Shown here: one piece after another, positions 14,714-22,676 of the stretch
Numbering within the stretch: position 1 is the first letter of the stretch
How the letters are laid out: every line of letters starts with the position of its first letter
Origin: Candidatus Rifleibacteriota bacterium
Lineage (GTDB): Bacteria > Riflebacteria > Ozemobacteria > Ozemobacterales > Ozemobacteraceae
Length of the DNA: 64,000 bases
Direction: 5' to 3'
Assembly: GCA_029565415.1 (NCBI GenBank)
Contig: JAKQOH010000116.1
Coordinates: 1-64,000, forward strand
Translations under genes and position numbers: made by a program
Notes under the pieces: model-generated
The model's database searches: none
What the model saw: the letters and a program-made list of their open reading frames with translations, nothing else
Told to the model about the DNA's origin: nothing

Positions 14714-14740
14714 AAAAAGCCCCGCTGCAAGGCGGGGCTT
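14714..14740 (-). terminator. Intrinsic terminator of the 14761-15381 gene
   Basis: A 9-bp stem, aagccccgc (14717-14725) with gcggggctt (14732-14740), followed on the minus strand by TTTTTATA. It lies 20 nt after the stop. Confidence 0.8.
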
Positions 14741-14760
14741 GGGGAGTCGATGACCGAAAC

Positions 14761-15381
14761 TCAGCGAAGGAAGAGGTAGAGATGCTGGATGAAATCGCCG
14801 AAGTCGAGATTGATCAGGCGCAGGTTGGCGGGCCGGCCGAACAGCGAGCCGGTCACGATGCCTGAAACACGGTCATACCGGATGCTGGCGGTGCGGTTCC
14901 CGAGAGTGCCGGTCAGGGTGCCGTCAGAGAGACGGAAGCGAAGCGCGAGCGGGGAGCAGGAAATCTCGCCCGTCGAGGTCCCGTCCTGCCAGATCGTGGA
15001 GGTGACGTAGGGGTTGCCGTAGACCGTTCCCTCGTATCCGACCCGCTCCGGGGACCAGTCGAACGCGAGGTCGATGCCGCTGCCGTGAGCCGTTCCCCGG
15101 ATGGTGCGGGCGGCATGGTCGATATGGAGCTCGACCGGCTGGTTGCCGGCGGTGCCGGTGATCGTCCAGAGCGTTCGGTCCAGGGTGAGGCGGAAAAAGG
15201 TCGTCCCGATCGTGCCGTCGATCCAGGCCTGCTTTGGAAGACCCCGGTCGGTGCGCATTTCGGCGATATGCTGCCGGTCGAAACCGGCCAGCCGCGAGGA
15301 TGATCCGGTTTCGGCGGAACACGGAACGGCAGAGGCGGAAAGGGCCACGATGAGTGAAAACACGAGGAACAGGCGGTTCAT
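14761..15381 (-). CDS. Exported beta-repeat protein of unknown function
   Basis: 206 aa from ATG 15381, which has GGAGGA just upstream; the longer open frame above it lacks a ribosome-binding site. Signal peptide at 1-23 (LFLVFSLIVALSASAVPCSA). The mature part shows recurring beta-turn-beta units of the form G-T-x-G-(N/x)-x-x-x-x-L-x-I-D (ITGTAGNQPVELHIDH, IRGTAHGSGIDLAFDW, LTGTLGNRTASIRYDR, VTGSLFGRPANLRLIN), suggesting a small beta-barrel or beta-prism. No enzyme motif is recognised. Confidence 0.7.
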   Translation of the reverse strand: MNRLFLVFSLIVALSASAVPCSAETGSSSRLAGFDRQHIAEMRTDRGLPKQAWIDGTIGTTFFRLTLDRTLWTITGTAGNQPVELHIDHAARTIRGTAHGSGIDLAFDWSPERVGYEGTVYGNPYVTSTIWQDGTSTGEISCSPLALRFRLSDGTLTGTLGNRTASIRYDRVSGIVTGSLFGRPANLRLINLDFGDFIQHLYLFLR

Positions 15382-15539
15382 GGGATCCTCCTGATGGCTT
15401 GTCCGTCCGATCACGAAGTCGGATGTCATGACTTCATTCTGCCTTTTCCAAGGTGTCCCTGCCAAGGAACAGTTCCCGGGCTGCAGATTCCGGCATGAAC
15501 GCGGGAGCCGGTGCCCATGGCGTCCGGCGGCGTTACAGA

Positions 15540-15577
15540 AAATATGCATCGGGAATCGAACCCCTCGTTGCATATTT
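15540..15577. repeat. Hairpin in a divergent intergenic region
   Basis: Perfect 9-bp arms aaatatgca (15540-15548) and tgcatattt (15569-15577) enclose 20 nt that contain gggaatcgaacccc, which resembles the complement of a tRNA T-arm. It lies between the divergent genes starting at 15381 and 15721, and nothing else is recognised in this gap. It could be an operator or a leftover of a tRNA 3' end. Confidence 0.5.
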
Positions 15578-15652
15578 CATGTAGCACGTTGCGCCGGCCT
15601 GGAAATCGGAACGGCCTGGGATCGCTGGTTGGCGGTGGGGAACACTCGAACA

Positions 15653-15681
15653 TTGTTCCGTGACACGCCAGGGGCGATCAT
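15653..15681 (+). promoter_or_regulatory. Possible promoter of the 15721 gene
   Basis: TTGTTC (15653-15658), 17 bp, GATCAT (15676-15681). The -10 match is weak. Confidence 0.35.
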
Positions 15682-15720
15682 AAAAGAAGAGATGATTTTT
15701 TTATCTGGAGGTCATGTGAC

Positions 15721-16383
15721 ATGAATCGTGTTCAGCCCGGTATGCTGCTGGTTGCGGTGCTGCTGTTTGCCGTCGCGCTCGTTTGCCCGGTTTCGGCCGA
15801 GACGCTGAGTCAGACGTTCACTCATGAACTGGTCGTGACGGCCCCGGCGCAGAGCTGGGAGCATCGCATCGATCTGCCCGAGGAGCTGTCGGCGACGGGG
15901 CGGATCTTCGTGCGGCGGGCTCTCGAGCTGACCGGCCGGATGGTCATCGAGCGCGAGCAGTTCACTCCGACGTATTATTACGTCAAGGTCCGGCTGCCCA
16001 AGCTCGTCGGCGAGCCGATGAAGGGCATCCTGAAGGTCGATCTGGAACTCGGCAGTCAGCCTGCCGTCACGCCCGTTCCCGGCCAGCCGACTGGTCTGGG
16101 GACCGCCCCCGTGACACCGGCGCTGCGGCCGGCGTTCATCTGGAAGGGCACTGGCCCCTACTATGCCGTGACCCTGTATGATGTCGACGAGAACCGCACG
16201 GTCATGGAGCGGGTCGTGATCCGGAACACGTATTGTTCGTCCACCTCCGAGGAGTGGCTCAAACATCACCATTACCGGTGGGCCGTGAAGCAGGCCGACG
16301 AGACCGGCCGCTGGTCGAAGGAAGCCCAGGCCGGTTTTCGGATCGAAGTGAAGGATGGCGTGGTCGTCACCATTCCCGAGTGA
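15721..16383 (+). CDS. Exported protein of unknown function
   Basis: 220 aa, with GGAGGT 11 nt before the ATG. Signal peptide at 1-26 (MLLVAVLLFAVALVCPVSA). The mature part is a beta-rich domain (TFTHELVVTAPAQSWEHRIDLPE..TGRIFVRRALELTGRM), a Pro/Val/Gly linker (about 120-140) and a second beta segment with the aromatic stretch GPYYAVTLYDVD. A single free cysteine lies in NTYCSS. It resembles periplasmic Ig-like modules, but no family is assigned. A terminator follows at 16531. Confidence 0.7.
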   Translation: MNRVQPGMLLVAVLLFAVALVCPVSAETLSQTFTHELVVTAPAQSWEHRIDLPEELSATGRIFVRRALELTGRMVIEREQFTPTYYYVKVRLPKLVGEPMKGILKVDLELGSQPAVTPVPGQPTGLGTAPVTPALRPAFIWKGTGPYYAVTLYDVDENRTVMERVVIRNTYCSSTSEEWLKHHHYRWAVKQADETGRWSKEAQAGFRIEVKDGVVVTIPE

Positions 16384-16426
16384 CGAAAGGCGCATCGGAA
16401 GCGTGCGGGGCACAGGATGACGAAGA

Positions 16427-16456
16427 TGCCGATCCGCAGATTGCGCAGATGACGCA
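16427..16456. repeat. Dispersed intergenic repeat, fragment F
   Basis: Only the left array is present (gatccgcagattgcgcagat, then gacgcagat). It lies between the stop at 16383 and the terminator at 16531. Confidence 0.65.
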
Positions 16457-16530
16457 GATATCCGGCGGATTGATCCGATAGCGCGATGGCGTTCTTCATG
16501 GTTCCGCCGGTGTGACGTGGGATGCACCAG

Positions 16531-16560
16531 CCCTCCGGAGATCGGGCCGGAGGGTTTTTT
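16531..16560 (+). terminator. Intrinsic terminator of the 15721-16383 gene
   Basis: Stem ccctccgg (16531-16538) with ccggaggg (16547-16554), followed by six T. Confidence 0.85.
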
Positions 16561-16610
16561 CTTTGGGGGTCTCGTGTATCATGGGAGGAACACCGTCGGG
16601 AGGGGAAGGC

Positions 16611-17546
16611 GTGGAGAAACGACAGGGATGGATATCGTTCACAGCCGTGGCAGCCACAGCTCTGATGCTTCTGTGGCACCCGACGTCCGCTCGGGCGGGC
16701 GAGGCCCCTCTTCGACAGCCGACGGAAATCGTGTCACAGAACCCGGGCGGGGAGACGCTCGCCGACTCGGATGCCGCGGAGATCCGGGCAGATATTCAGG
16801 AGCTGCTGGCGGCGTCCCGCTTCGCCGAGCTCCATGTCCCGTCAAAAAATACTGAATCGAATGATGCAACGGAATACGCTTTTTATCGGCATGTGCTGGG
16901 CGGGCTTCGCGTTTTTCGGGAGCGGGGTGGTGTCTACGAGCGGCTTTCCCAGGGGGCATCGCGGAAGATCACCCGCCGGGTGATGCTGTTCCAGCGGGTG
17001 TTTTTGCCCCTCGCCTGGCTGGTCGATCGCCGGGCCCACCGGTTCCAGCGCCGGGGGATTCCCATCATCAAGGCAGATCTGATGCCTGTAGCCGGTCTGC
17101 CCGATCCCGAAACCCCGCCGAAATGGCGGGGGCGGCTGGCTCCGGATCCGGCAAAGCGGCTGGCGGCGGAGCTGGGCGCGTTCAAGAGCCTGTTCCGGGC
17201 GCGGGTGAAGACGGCGGATTTTGCCGGAGCCGCGGCGGCGGCGCATCGGACCCTGCGGCTGGTCCGGGATCTCGAATCGCGCGAAGGGTGTCATCTGGCG
17301 ATGACCGCACATTTTCTCGAATCGCTGGGCCTCTGCGCCCTCCATGCCGATCGGTATGCGCGTGAAAGCGGGGGGGGAACCCTTCCGCTGTCGAAAGCCT
17401 TCCTGAACGTCCAGTTGTTTCCCTTCGGTGGCACGCTTGCCGTCGATCTCGAAGGCCAGTCGCTGCATGCCCGCGGCATCGGCATCCTCGTGAACGACGT
17501 TCCCGCGATTCCATTCGAGCAAGAATATTCTCTTGCGAAGCCATGA
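16611..17546 (+). CDS. Exported alpha-helical protein of unknown function
   Basis: 311 aa from GTG 16611, chosen because GGGAGGGG lies about 7 nt upstream; an in-frame ATG at 16581 is the alternative. A signal peptide is predicted (TAVAATALMLLWHPTSARA). The mature part is Arg/Ala-rich and helical, with a conserved-looking basic helix (RKITRRVMLFQRVFLPLAWLV) and a cysteine pair region, SREGCHLAM..GLCALHADR. The C-terminus has a short beta-rich end. No family is recognised. The gene is followed 29 nt later by the 4-TM protein, possibly in one transcript. Confidence 0.6.
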   Translation: MEKRQGWISFTAVAATALMLLWHPTSARAGEAPLRQPTEIVSQNPGGETLADSDAAEIRADIQELLAASRFAELHVPSKNTESNDATEYAFYRHVLGGLRVFRERGGVYERLSQGASRKITRRVMLFQRVFLPLAWLVDRRAHRFQRRGIPIIKADLMPVAGLPDPETPPKWRGRLAPDPAKRLAAELGAFKSLFRARVKTADFAGAAAAAHRTLRLVRDLESREGCHLAMTAHFLESLGLCALHADRYARESGGGTLPLSKAFLNVQLFPFGGTLAVDLEGQSLHARGIGILVNDVPAIPFEQEYSLAKP

Positions 17547-17575
17547 GCTGCTCCTCCGGCGGGTGAGAGGGTGAT

Positions 17576-18130
17576 ATGAACAAACCATCGGAGCTGTGGA
17601 AGTGGTCGGTTCTGACCGTGCTGCTTGTCGTCGGTCTCGCCTGGGTGGACGTCCAGACAGGGTATGAATTGAACTTTTTTGTGTTCTATTTCATCCCGGT
17701 CACCGTTGGTGCCTGGTTCATCGGGCGGGAGGCGGCGATCGTTCTGGCCATTCTGTGCGCGGTGGTCTGGGGCGTTGGCGACATCCAGAGCGGGCATGTC
17801 TATTCCTCGCCTGTCTACGGGGTCTGGAACACGATGATCCGATTCGCATCCTTTCTGGCGATCGGCTGGACGGTTGCCGGAATGCGGAAGCTGCTCGACA
17901 GGGAGCGCGAAACGGCAGAAGCCCTGCGCCAGGCGCTGTCAGAAGTGAAGGTGCTGGAAACGTTCCTGCCCATTTGCGCGCAGTGCAAGAAGATCCGGAC
18001 CGAGTCGGGGGAATGGCAGCAGTTGGAAATCTATATCGGGAACCATACAAACACGACGTTTTCCCATGGGTTTTGTCCGGAGTGTGCCCGCAAAACCCTG
18101 GCCGAGGCGCGGTCCCTCATGGGCAAGTGA
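17576..18130 (+). CDS. 4-TM sensor-type protein ending in a CAxCK / SHGFCPEC module, without output domain
   Basis: 184 aa. Four TM helices lie at about 8-25, 33-52, 56-74 and 84-104, and the sequence FFVFYFIPVTVGAWFIGREAA resembles the membrane input domain found ahead of GGDEF or kinase modules. A short coiled coil follows (about 108-135: LLDRERETAEALRQALSEVKVLE), then LPICAQCKKIRTESGEWQQLE and FSHGFCPECARKT. This tail, with two CxxC pairs, normally ends PAS-kinase or response-regulator proteins in which no other output domain follows. I infer a stand-alone membrane redox or metal sensor that signals by partner binding. Confidence 0.75.
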   Translation: MNKPSELWKWSVLTVLLVVGLAWVDVQTGYELNFFVFYFIPVTVGAWFIGREAAIVLAILCAVVWGVGDIQSGHVYSSPVYGVWNTMIRFASFLAIGWTVAGMRKLLDRERETAEALRQALSEVKVLETFLPICAQCKKIRTESGEWQQLEIYIGNHTNTTFSHGFCPECARKTLAEARSLMGK

Positions 18131-18163
18131 GGGGCTTCGCCGGATTGCGGAAGGATGAAGACG

Positions 18164-18541
18164 ATGAGCGGTGGAAGACTGGTCTATACTTCCGAGGATG
18201 GGCGGATCTGCCCCGAGTGCGGAAAACCGACCGCGGGGTGCGTCTGCAAGCCGGGGCGGAAGAGAGCTGTCGAGAATTCGGGGGGCGAGACGAAGCCCGG
18301 GGACGGCGTTGCGCGGGTTCAACGCGAGACGAAGGGGCGCGGGGGGAAAACGGCGACGGTCGTGACGGGGCTTCCCGTCGATGATGCGATGCTGGCCGGG
18401 ATTGCCGCGGCGCTGAAGAAGCGGTGCGGTTGCGGCGGCACGGCGAAAGACGGCGTCATCGTGATCCAGGGGGATCACGCCGACGTGATCGTCGAGGCGC
18501 TCCAGAAGCAGGGGTTCAAGGCCAAGCGTTCCGGCGGCTGA
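18164..18541 (+). CDS. yciH: YciH/SUI1-family translation initiation factor-like protein
   Basis: 125 aa from ATG 18164; an ATG three codons earlier overlaps the GGAAGG Shine-Dalgarno spacing. The N-terminus MSGGRLVYTSEDGRICPECGKP is the usual YciH start, with a CPEC..CVC zinc-knuckle-like element at about 17-31 (CPECGKPTAGCVC). Residues about 55-125 form the SUI1/eIF1 fold with GRGGKTATVVTGL, LKKRCGCGGT and IVIQGDHADVIVEAL. The bacterial homologue affects start-site fidelity on the 30S subunit. It is longer than E. coli YciH (108 aa) because of a Lys/Gly-rich linker. Confidence 0.88.
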   Translation: MSGGRLVYTSEDGRICPECGKPTAGCVCKPGRKRAVENSGGETKPGDGVARVQRETKGRGGKTATVVTGLPVDDAMLAGIAAALKKRCGCGGTAKDGVIVIQGDHADVIVEALQKQGFKAKRSGG

Positions 18542-18674
18542 GGCGCGCCAGACCCGAAACTCCGCTGTGAAACGTTGGCAGACGCCGGCCGGCCGCGATT
18601 GCCTGGCACGGGATCGACACAGATGCTGCCGGTTCCTTTCGTGACGGCCGTCGCAAAAGAATTTCATCGAGGAT

Positions 18675-18703
18675 TTGACAACCATCACCTCCGCGGATAT
18701 ATT
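18675..18703 (+). promoter_or_regulatory. Promoter of the hemerythrin-TetR operon
   Basis: Perfect TTGACA (18675-18680), 17 bp, TATATT (18698-18703). The predicted start is near 18710, inside the palindrome at 18707-18726. Confidence 0.85.
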
Positions 18704-18706
18704 GAT

Positions 18707-18726
18707 GTTAGTTATCAATAACTAAC
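18707..18726. promoter_or_regulatory. Perfect palindromic operator over the transcription start
   Basis: gttagttat (18707-18715), ca, ataactaac (18718-18726): a perfect 9-bp inverted repeat with a 2-bp centre. Its size and its position over +1 are typical of a TetR-family operator. A TetR gene lies at the end of the same operon, so autoregulation is inferred. Confidence 0.75.
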
Positions 18727-18747
18727 CTTCCAAAGGAGGACCTCCCG

Positions 18748-19341
18748 ATGAAACCTTCCGACCAGCTCCGCGCAGAACACGATGCCATTCTGACCATGCT
18801 CGGCGTACTCGACCGCATCTGTCTCAGGCTCGAGCGCCGCGAGCCCGTTCCCCAGGAACATCTGACCGGTCTGATGGAGTTCTTCCAGGTGTTTGCCGAC
18901 CGCTGCCATCACGCCAAGGAAGAGGAGTTCCTTTTCCCGGCATACGAGCAGGCGGGTGTTCCCCGTGATCATGGCCCGATCGGCTGCATGCTGGCCGAAC
19001 ACCAGCAGGGGCGTCAGGAAATCGCCCGGATGAAACAGGCCATCGAGGGCATGACCGCCGGCCAGAGGGAAGCCGTTGCCGTCTTCGTCGCGGCGGCACG
19101 CGGATACCGTGAGCTGCTCGAGGCCCATATCGAGAAGGAGAACCAGGTGCTGTTCCCGATGGGCGATCGGCTCGTCACCCCCGATCGACAGGAAACTCTG
19201 CTGAAAGAGTTCGATCAACTCGAGGAAACCCGGATCGGCGCAGGAAAACATGAGGCGTTCCACCGGCTCATCGAGACCCTCGAAGCCACTTATTCTTCGG
19301 AGTCCTCGTGCACGGCTTGCGGCGGCTGCTGCTGCGGCTGA
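18748..19341 (+). CDS. Hemerythrin HHE-domain protein with a cysteine-cluster tail
   Basis: 197 aa, with AAAGGAGG upstream. The four-helix hemerythrin fold spans about 1-165, with likely iron ligands in RAEHDAI (His11), DRCHHAKEEEFLFP, EHQQG and EAHIEKENQVLFP; the HxxxE pairs match the HHE family, which binds a di-iron centre and senses or scavenges oxygen or nitric oxide or repairs iron-sulfur clusters. Residues about 183-197 are an added tail, SSCTACGGCCCG, with five cysteines in ten residues, which is not part of the domain. First gene of a three-gene operon with a TetR regulator, behind a perfect operator-like palindrome. Confidence 0.88.
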   Translation: MKPSDQLRAEHDAILTMLGVLDRICLRLERREPVPQEHLTGLMEFFQVFADRCHHAKEEEFLFPAYEQAGVPRDHGPIGCMLAEHQQGRQEIARMKQAIEGMTAGQREAVAVFVAAARGYRELLEAHIEKENQVLFPMGDRLVTPDRQETLLKEFDQLEETRIGAGKHEAFHRLIETLEATYSSESSCTACGGCCCG

Positions 19342-19364
19342 GATGAAAATATAAGGAGAGATAT

Positions 19365-20000
19365 ATGCATTTCACGATTCGATCCTCCCTGTTCGTTCTG
19401 ACTCTTGCGTCCGTTTTTGCATTGCTGAGCCCCGCGATGCTTTCCGCGCACTGCGACACGTTTGACGGCCCCGTGCTGAAAGAGGCGAAGCAGGCGCTCG
19501 TGACGGGCGATGCCACGCCCCTCCTGAAATGGGTGCGGGCCCAGGATGAAAAAGCCATCACCACCGCGTTCGACAAGGCCCGCCGCAGCGGCCTCGCCGA
19601 CCGGGAGCGTGCGGAACAGGCGTTTTTCGAGACGTTCGTTCGGATCCATCGCGAGAGCGAGGGGGCGCCGTTCACTGGCGTGAAGCCGGCTGGAACCGAT
19701 CTGCCCGCGGCGATCAGGGCTGCCGACGAGGCCCTCGAGTCGGGCTCGTCCCGCGACCTGGTCGAGCTTCTGACGAAGGATCTGGTCAAAAACCTCCAGG
19801 TCAAGTATCGTGATGCCCTCGAAAAGAAGCGGAAAGCTGGAACGAGTGTTGCCGCCGGGCGCGAATATGTAGAAGCCTACGTCACGTATGTCCATTACGT
19901 CGAAGCGCTCGATGCCGCCCTGAATGCGAAGAAAGCCCATGGGGCCGAGGGCAGTCCCGCCGCCGGCGGTTGCTCGTCATGCGAGTCCCACGATCACTGA
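19365..20000 (+). CDS. Exported DUF6448-like protein with a Cys/His metal-binding tail
   Basis: 211 aa, with AAGGAG upstream. Signal peptide at 1-27 (LFVLTLASVFALLSPAMLSA), and the mature protein starts HCDTFDGPVLKEAKQAL. The motifs FFETFVRIHRESEGAPFTG.KPAGTDLPAAI and AAGREYVEAYVTYVHYVEALD match what I remember of the DUF6448 family, which has no known function. Conserved His and Cys (HCD, VRIHR, YVHYVE) could form a metal or heme site. The C-terminus GGCSSCESHDH adds a further likely metal-binding group. It lies 23 nt after the hemerythrin gene, in the same operon. Confidence 0.72.
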   Translation: MHFTIRSSLFVLTLASVFALLSPAMLSAHCDTFDGPVLKEAKQALVTGDATPLLKWVRAQDEKAITTAFDKARRSGLADRERAEQAFFETFVRIHRESEGAPFTGVKPAGTDLPAAIRAADEALESGSSRDLVELLTKDLVKNLQVKYRDALEKKRKAGTSVAAGREYVEAYVTYVHYVEALDAALNAKKAHGAEGSPAAGGCSSCESHDH

Positions 20001-20020
20001 ACGAAACGGGGGTGAGATGT

Positions 20021-20626
20021 ATGTCACGCAAGGCTGCTCATGAAACAGATCGGAAGGCGGAGCTGCTCCTCGCGGCCCGTAACCTGATCTTCGTCGAAGG
20101 CACCGCGAAGCTGACCATGCGGCGGGTCGGCGAAGCCGTGTCGATCACGGAGCCGGCCGTCTATCGGCATTTCCGGAACAAGGAGGAGCTGCTCCGGGCG
20201 CTGATCGAGTTCATGTTCGAAGGCTGGCAGGAAAAGCTCGACGGGCTCCGGGAGGCGTCGATGCCGGCTTCGAAAAAGCTGCTCCGGCTCGGAACCCTTC
20301 ATCTCACCCATCTGTTCGAACACCAGTTCAACCCGGTTCTGCTGCTCTCCGAAGCGAACATGTCCGAGCAGCCGGCGATCAAGGCGACGCTCAACGCGAA
20401 GGGAGAGCTCATGTTCGAGGCGATGGCCGCGATGGTTCGCGAGGGGTGTGAATCCGGGGAGTTCCCCGCGGATCTGAACGTGAAATCGGCGTGTCTGGCC
20501 CTGCTCGGCACGCTCCAGGGAAGCCTGATCCGGTGGACGCTCACCCGCTCGACGCGCGGTCTCGCCGCCGACGTGGAAGGGGCGCTCCGCCTGATCATCC
20601 GGGGCCTCGCAGCCCAGGGAGGGTGA
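20021..20626 (+). CDS. TetR-family transcriptional regulator
   Basis: 201 aa from ATG 20021, preceded by GGGGGTG; the frame runs on upstream through the end of the previous gene. N-terminal HTH at about 10-56 (LTMRRVGEAVSITEPAVYRHFRNKEELLRALI). The remainder is an all-helical ligand domain with a single Cys in EGCESGEFP and another in KSACLALLG. Third gene of the operon, and probably the repressor acting on the palindrome at 18707-18726. The effector is unknown; an iron, oxygen, NO or metal-related signal is inferred from the neighbours. Confidence 0.9.
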   Translation: MSRKAAHETDRKAELLLAARNLIFVEGTAKLTMRRVGEAVSITEPAVYRHFRNKEELLRALIEFMFEGWQEKLDGLREASMPASKKLLRLGTLHLTHLFEHQFNPVLLLSEANMSEQPAIKATLNAKGELMFEAMAAMVREGCESGEFPADLNVKSACLALLGTLQGSLIRWTLTRSTRGLAADVEGALRLIIRGLAAQGG

Positions 20627-20665
20627 ATCCGCCGTCCTTGTCCGTCCTCGTACGTTTCTGTCGTT

Positions 20666-20710
20666 CCAGCCCGGTTGCCGTCCATGTACGGCGGCCGGGC
20701 TGGATGTTTT
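20666..20710 (+). terminator. Terminator after the TetR operon
   Basis: Stem ccagcccgg (20666-20674) with ccgggctgg (20695-20703), with inner pairing gccgt/acggc, then atgTTTT. Confidence 0.7.
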
Positions 20711-20771
20711 CGGCGAGGATGCCGATGGATATCTGCAAAAGATGTTCTTCCGGAACAACAAGGAGGCCACC

Positions 20772-22583
20772 ATGTCCATTCCGAGACGGGGCGGATGTTC
20801 GCCCTTCCCCGAGCCGCGCGAGGCGGGAATCGGGCTGCCCGCATCCCAGGCTTCGCGCCTGAGCGCGATCCTGCTGGCAGCCGCACTCGGTCTGAGCTCG
20901 CTTCCCGTCGCCGAGGCCGCCGGCGCGCTCGACTGGCTCGCCTCGAAACGGCCGTCGTCGAAGGCAGAGAGCCGCGAACCGGCGATTCCGGCCGCGCAGC
21001 CCGTTTCCCAGAAGGGCGGGGCGATGCCGGAGTTTTTCGCGTCCGAGGCACAGCCCGACGTGACGGGGAAGTCGCTGAACCTGGTCAAGTTCGTCGAAGC
21101 GCATTGGATGCACTCCGGCAAGAATCTCGACACGGTGACGCGGGCGCTGACGGCCAAACTGGCGGCGAAGAAGTGTTCGGACATCGCCGTGAAGCTGATG
21201 ACGATCGACCTGCAGAGTTACAAGGAGGCCGTGAAGGCGGGTGCCGTCGGCATCAACGGCCTCGGCGAAGGGAACCGGGTGCTCGATCAGCTGCTGGTGG
21301 AGCTGAACCGGATCATCACGGCCCCGCGCGAGGAGACGATGTCCTCGCTCGAAAAGACCCTGGCGAAGATCATCCAGGCGAACCAGAACCAGATGCAGCT
21401 GACGCGCACCTACCTGGCCGCCGCCGAACAACTGATTGCGATCGGCCAGGAGTCGTACCAGACGCTCGAGCTGATTCCGACGCTGTCGATCGCGCCCTTG
21501 GACATCTACGTGCAGGCGTCGAAAGCGATCATGAAGCAGGTCCGCTCCAGCAGCGAGGCTCTGAAGGGGCTGCTGCTCAACGTGCAGAACGGCTGCGAGC
21601 AGGTGACGGCCGGTGTCGAGCTGATGACGGCCACGATCAAGACGACGCTGCGCTTCTCCGACCACTTCGCGTTCGCCCAGTATCCGCTCATCAATCTGCC
21701 CGTACCGGCGCGCGAGAAGCTGTTTTCGCAGCTTTCGGCCCTGCGCAACACGACGCGGGGCATCGACAACACGCTGTCGATCGGCGATTCGCACGTGAAG
21801 AACGCGACGCAGCAGTTCGCGCACCTGTGCGAGGCCGCGACGGTCAAAATCCGCGATTCCCTCGCGTATCTGAACCCGATGGATGCCGGAAACGGCAACC
21901 TGAACCAGATCGCAGGCTACGCGCACAACCAGGTGAGCGGCCTGTATCAGCGATTGAAAGAGGGCGTGGCCGAGATGAAGATGGCGATGGCCAAGGCGGG
22001 GCGCGCCGAGAAGGGGATCGCCCCTCAGATCGCCCTGGAGTCCGGCAGCCAGGCGCAGGAACGGCGTGCGGCGGGCGCTGCCGGCGAGAAGCTGCCGCTC
22101 TTCCTGCTCGGGAATGACGGGAAGCATCGGGCGCTGCCGTCTGCCGAACCCTCACCGAGGCTGGCGCTGACGCCGGCGCCCCTCGAAGCGCCGTCCCCGA
22201 TGGGGGAAACGACGGTGCTGTATCGGGAAGATACCGGATCGGCCGGTGGTGCCGAGCCCGGGGCGGGCTCCCCCGTGCCGCGACCCGATGGGTTCGGGAT
22301 GGATGAAATGGGGATTCTGCGCCAGGAACTGGGCGGGGACATCCCGTACATGCGGTCGGCCCAGGCGGATTCGAGCCTGAACGGAACGACCGATCCGTCG
22401 GCGAGCGCGATGATGCTGCCTGACGACAGCCTTGCGCGGGCCGACCTGCCGGATTCGGGGAGCGGCGACGGCCGTGATCTCGAACTGATGCGCATGGAAT
22501 CGACCCCGTCGATGTCGGATGCCTCGGATCTCATTCCGATGCTGCGGCTCGACGATCCGGGGACCAGATCGGCCGAAGAGTAG
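20772..22583 (+). CDS. Large exported helical protein of unknown function
   Basis: 603 aa from ATG 20772, set by AAGGAGG 6 nt upstream. Signal peptide region at about 27-50 (LSAILLAAALGLSSLPVAEA). Residues about 85-400 are a long, mostly helical, heptad-like domain without cysteine clusters (for example SLEKTLAKIIQANQNQMQLTRTYLAAAEQLI and RNTTRGIDNTLSIGDSHVKNATQQFAHL), resembling methyl-accepting or pore-toxin-like helical bundles only in general character. Residues about 440-603 are low-complexity Pro/Gly/Asp/Met-rich and probably disordered. The family is unknown. A hairpin follows at 22623. Confidence 0.65.
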   Translation: MSIPRRGGCSPFPEPREAGIGLPASQASRLSAILLAAALGLSSLPVAEAAGALDWLASKRPSSKAESREPAIPAAQPVSQKGGAMPEFFASEAQPDVTGKSLNLVKFVEAHWMHSGKNLDTVTRALTAKLAAKKCSDIAVKLMTIDLQSYKEAVKAGAVGINGLGEGNRVLDQLLVELNRIITAPREETMSSLEKTLAKIIQANQNQMQLTRTYLAAAEQLIAIGQESYQTLELIPTLSIAPLDIYVQASKAIMKQVRSSSEALKGLLLNVQNGCEQVTAGVELMTATIKTTLRFSDHFAFAQYPLINLPVPAREKLFSQLSALRNTTRGIDNTLSIGDSHVKNATQQFAHLCEAATVKIRDSLAYLNPMDAGNGNLNQIAGYAHNQVSGLYQRLKEGVAEMKMAMAKAGRAEKGIAPQIALESGSQAQERRAAGAAGEKLPLFLLGNDGKHRALPSAEPSPRLALTPAPLEAPSPMGETTVLYREDTGSAGGAEPGAGSPVPRPDGFGMDEMGILRQELGGDIPYMRSAQADSSLNGTTDPSASAMMLPDDSLARADLPDSGSGDGRDLELMRMESTPSMSDASDLIPMLRLDDPGTRSAEE

Positions 22584-22622
22584 ATGTATCTGCCGCGCGT
22601 GCGGCACGGTGGGTGACAGCAG

Positions 22623-22651
22623 ACAGCCCCGGCTTTGATGGCCGGGGCTGT
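22623..22651. terminator. Hairpin between convergent genes
   Basis: Stem acagccccggc (22623-22633) with gccggggctgt (22641-22651). The T tract is weak (tcgttctttc). It serves the plus gene ending at 22583 and possibly the minus gene ending at 22677. Confidence 0.6.
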
Positions 22652-22676
22652 TCGTTCTTTCGGAAAAAGTGCCTAA

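Noticed and set aside
16577..16582. TATCAT near the ATG at 16581 as another leaderless promoter
   Set aside because: No -35 match at 16-18 bp, and a GTG at 16611 with a good Shine-Dalgarno is the better start.
17519..17536. GCAAGA/TCTTGC inverted repeat before the 4-TM gene
   Set aside because: Only 6 bp and it lies within the last codons of the preceding gene; likely chance.
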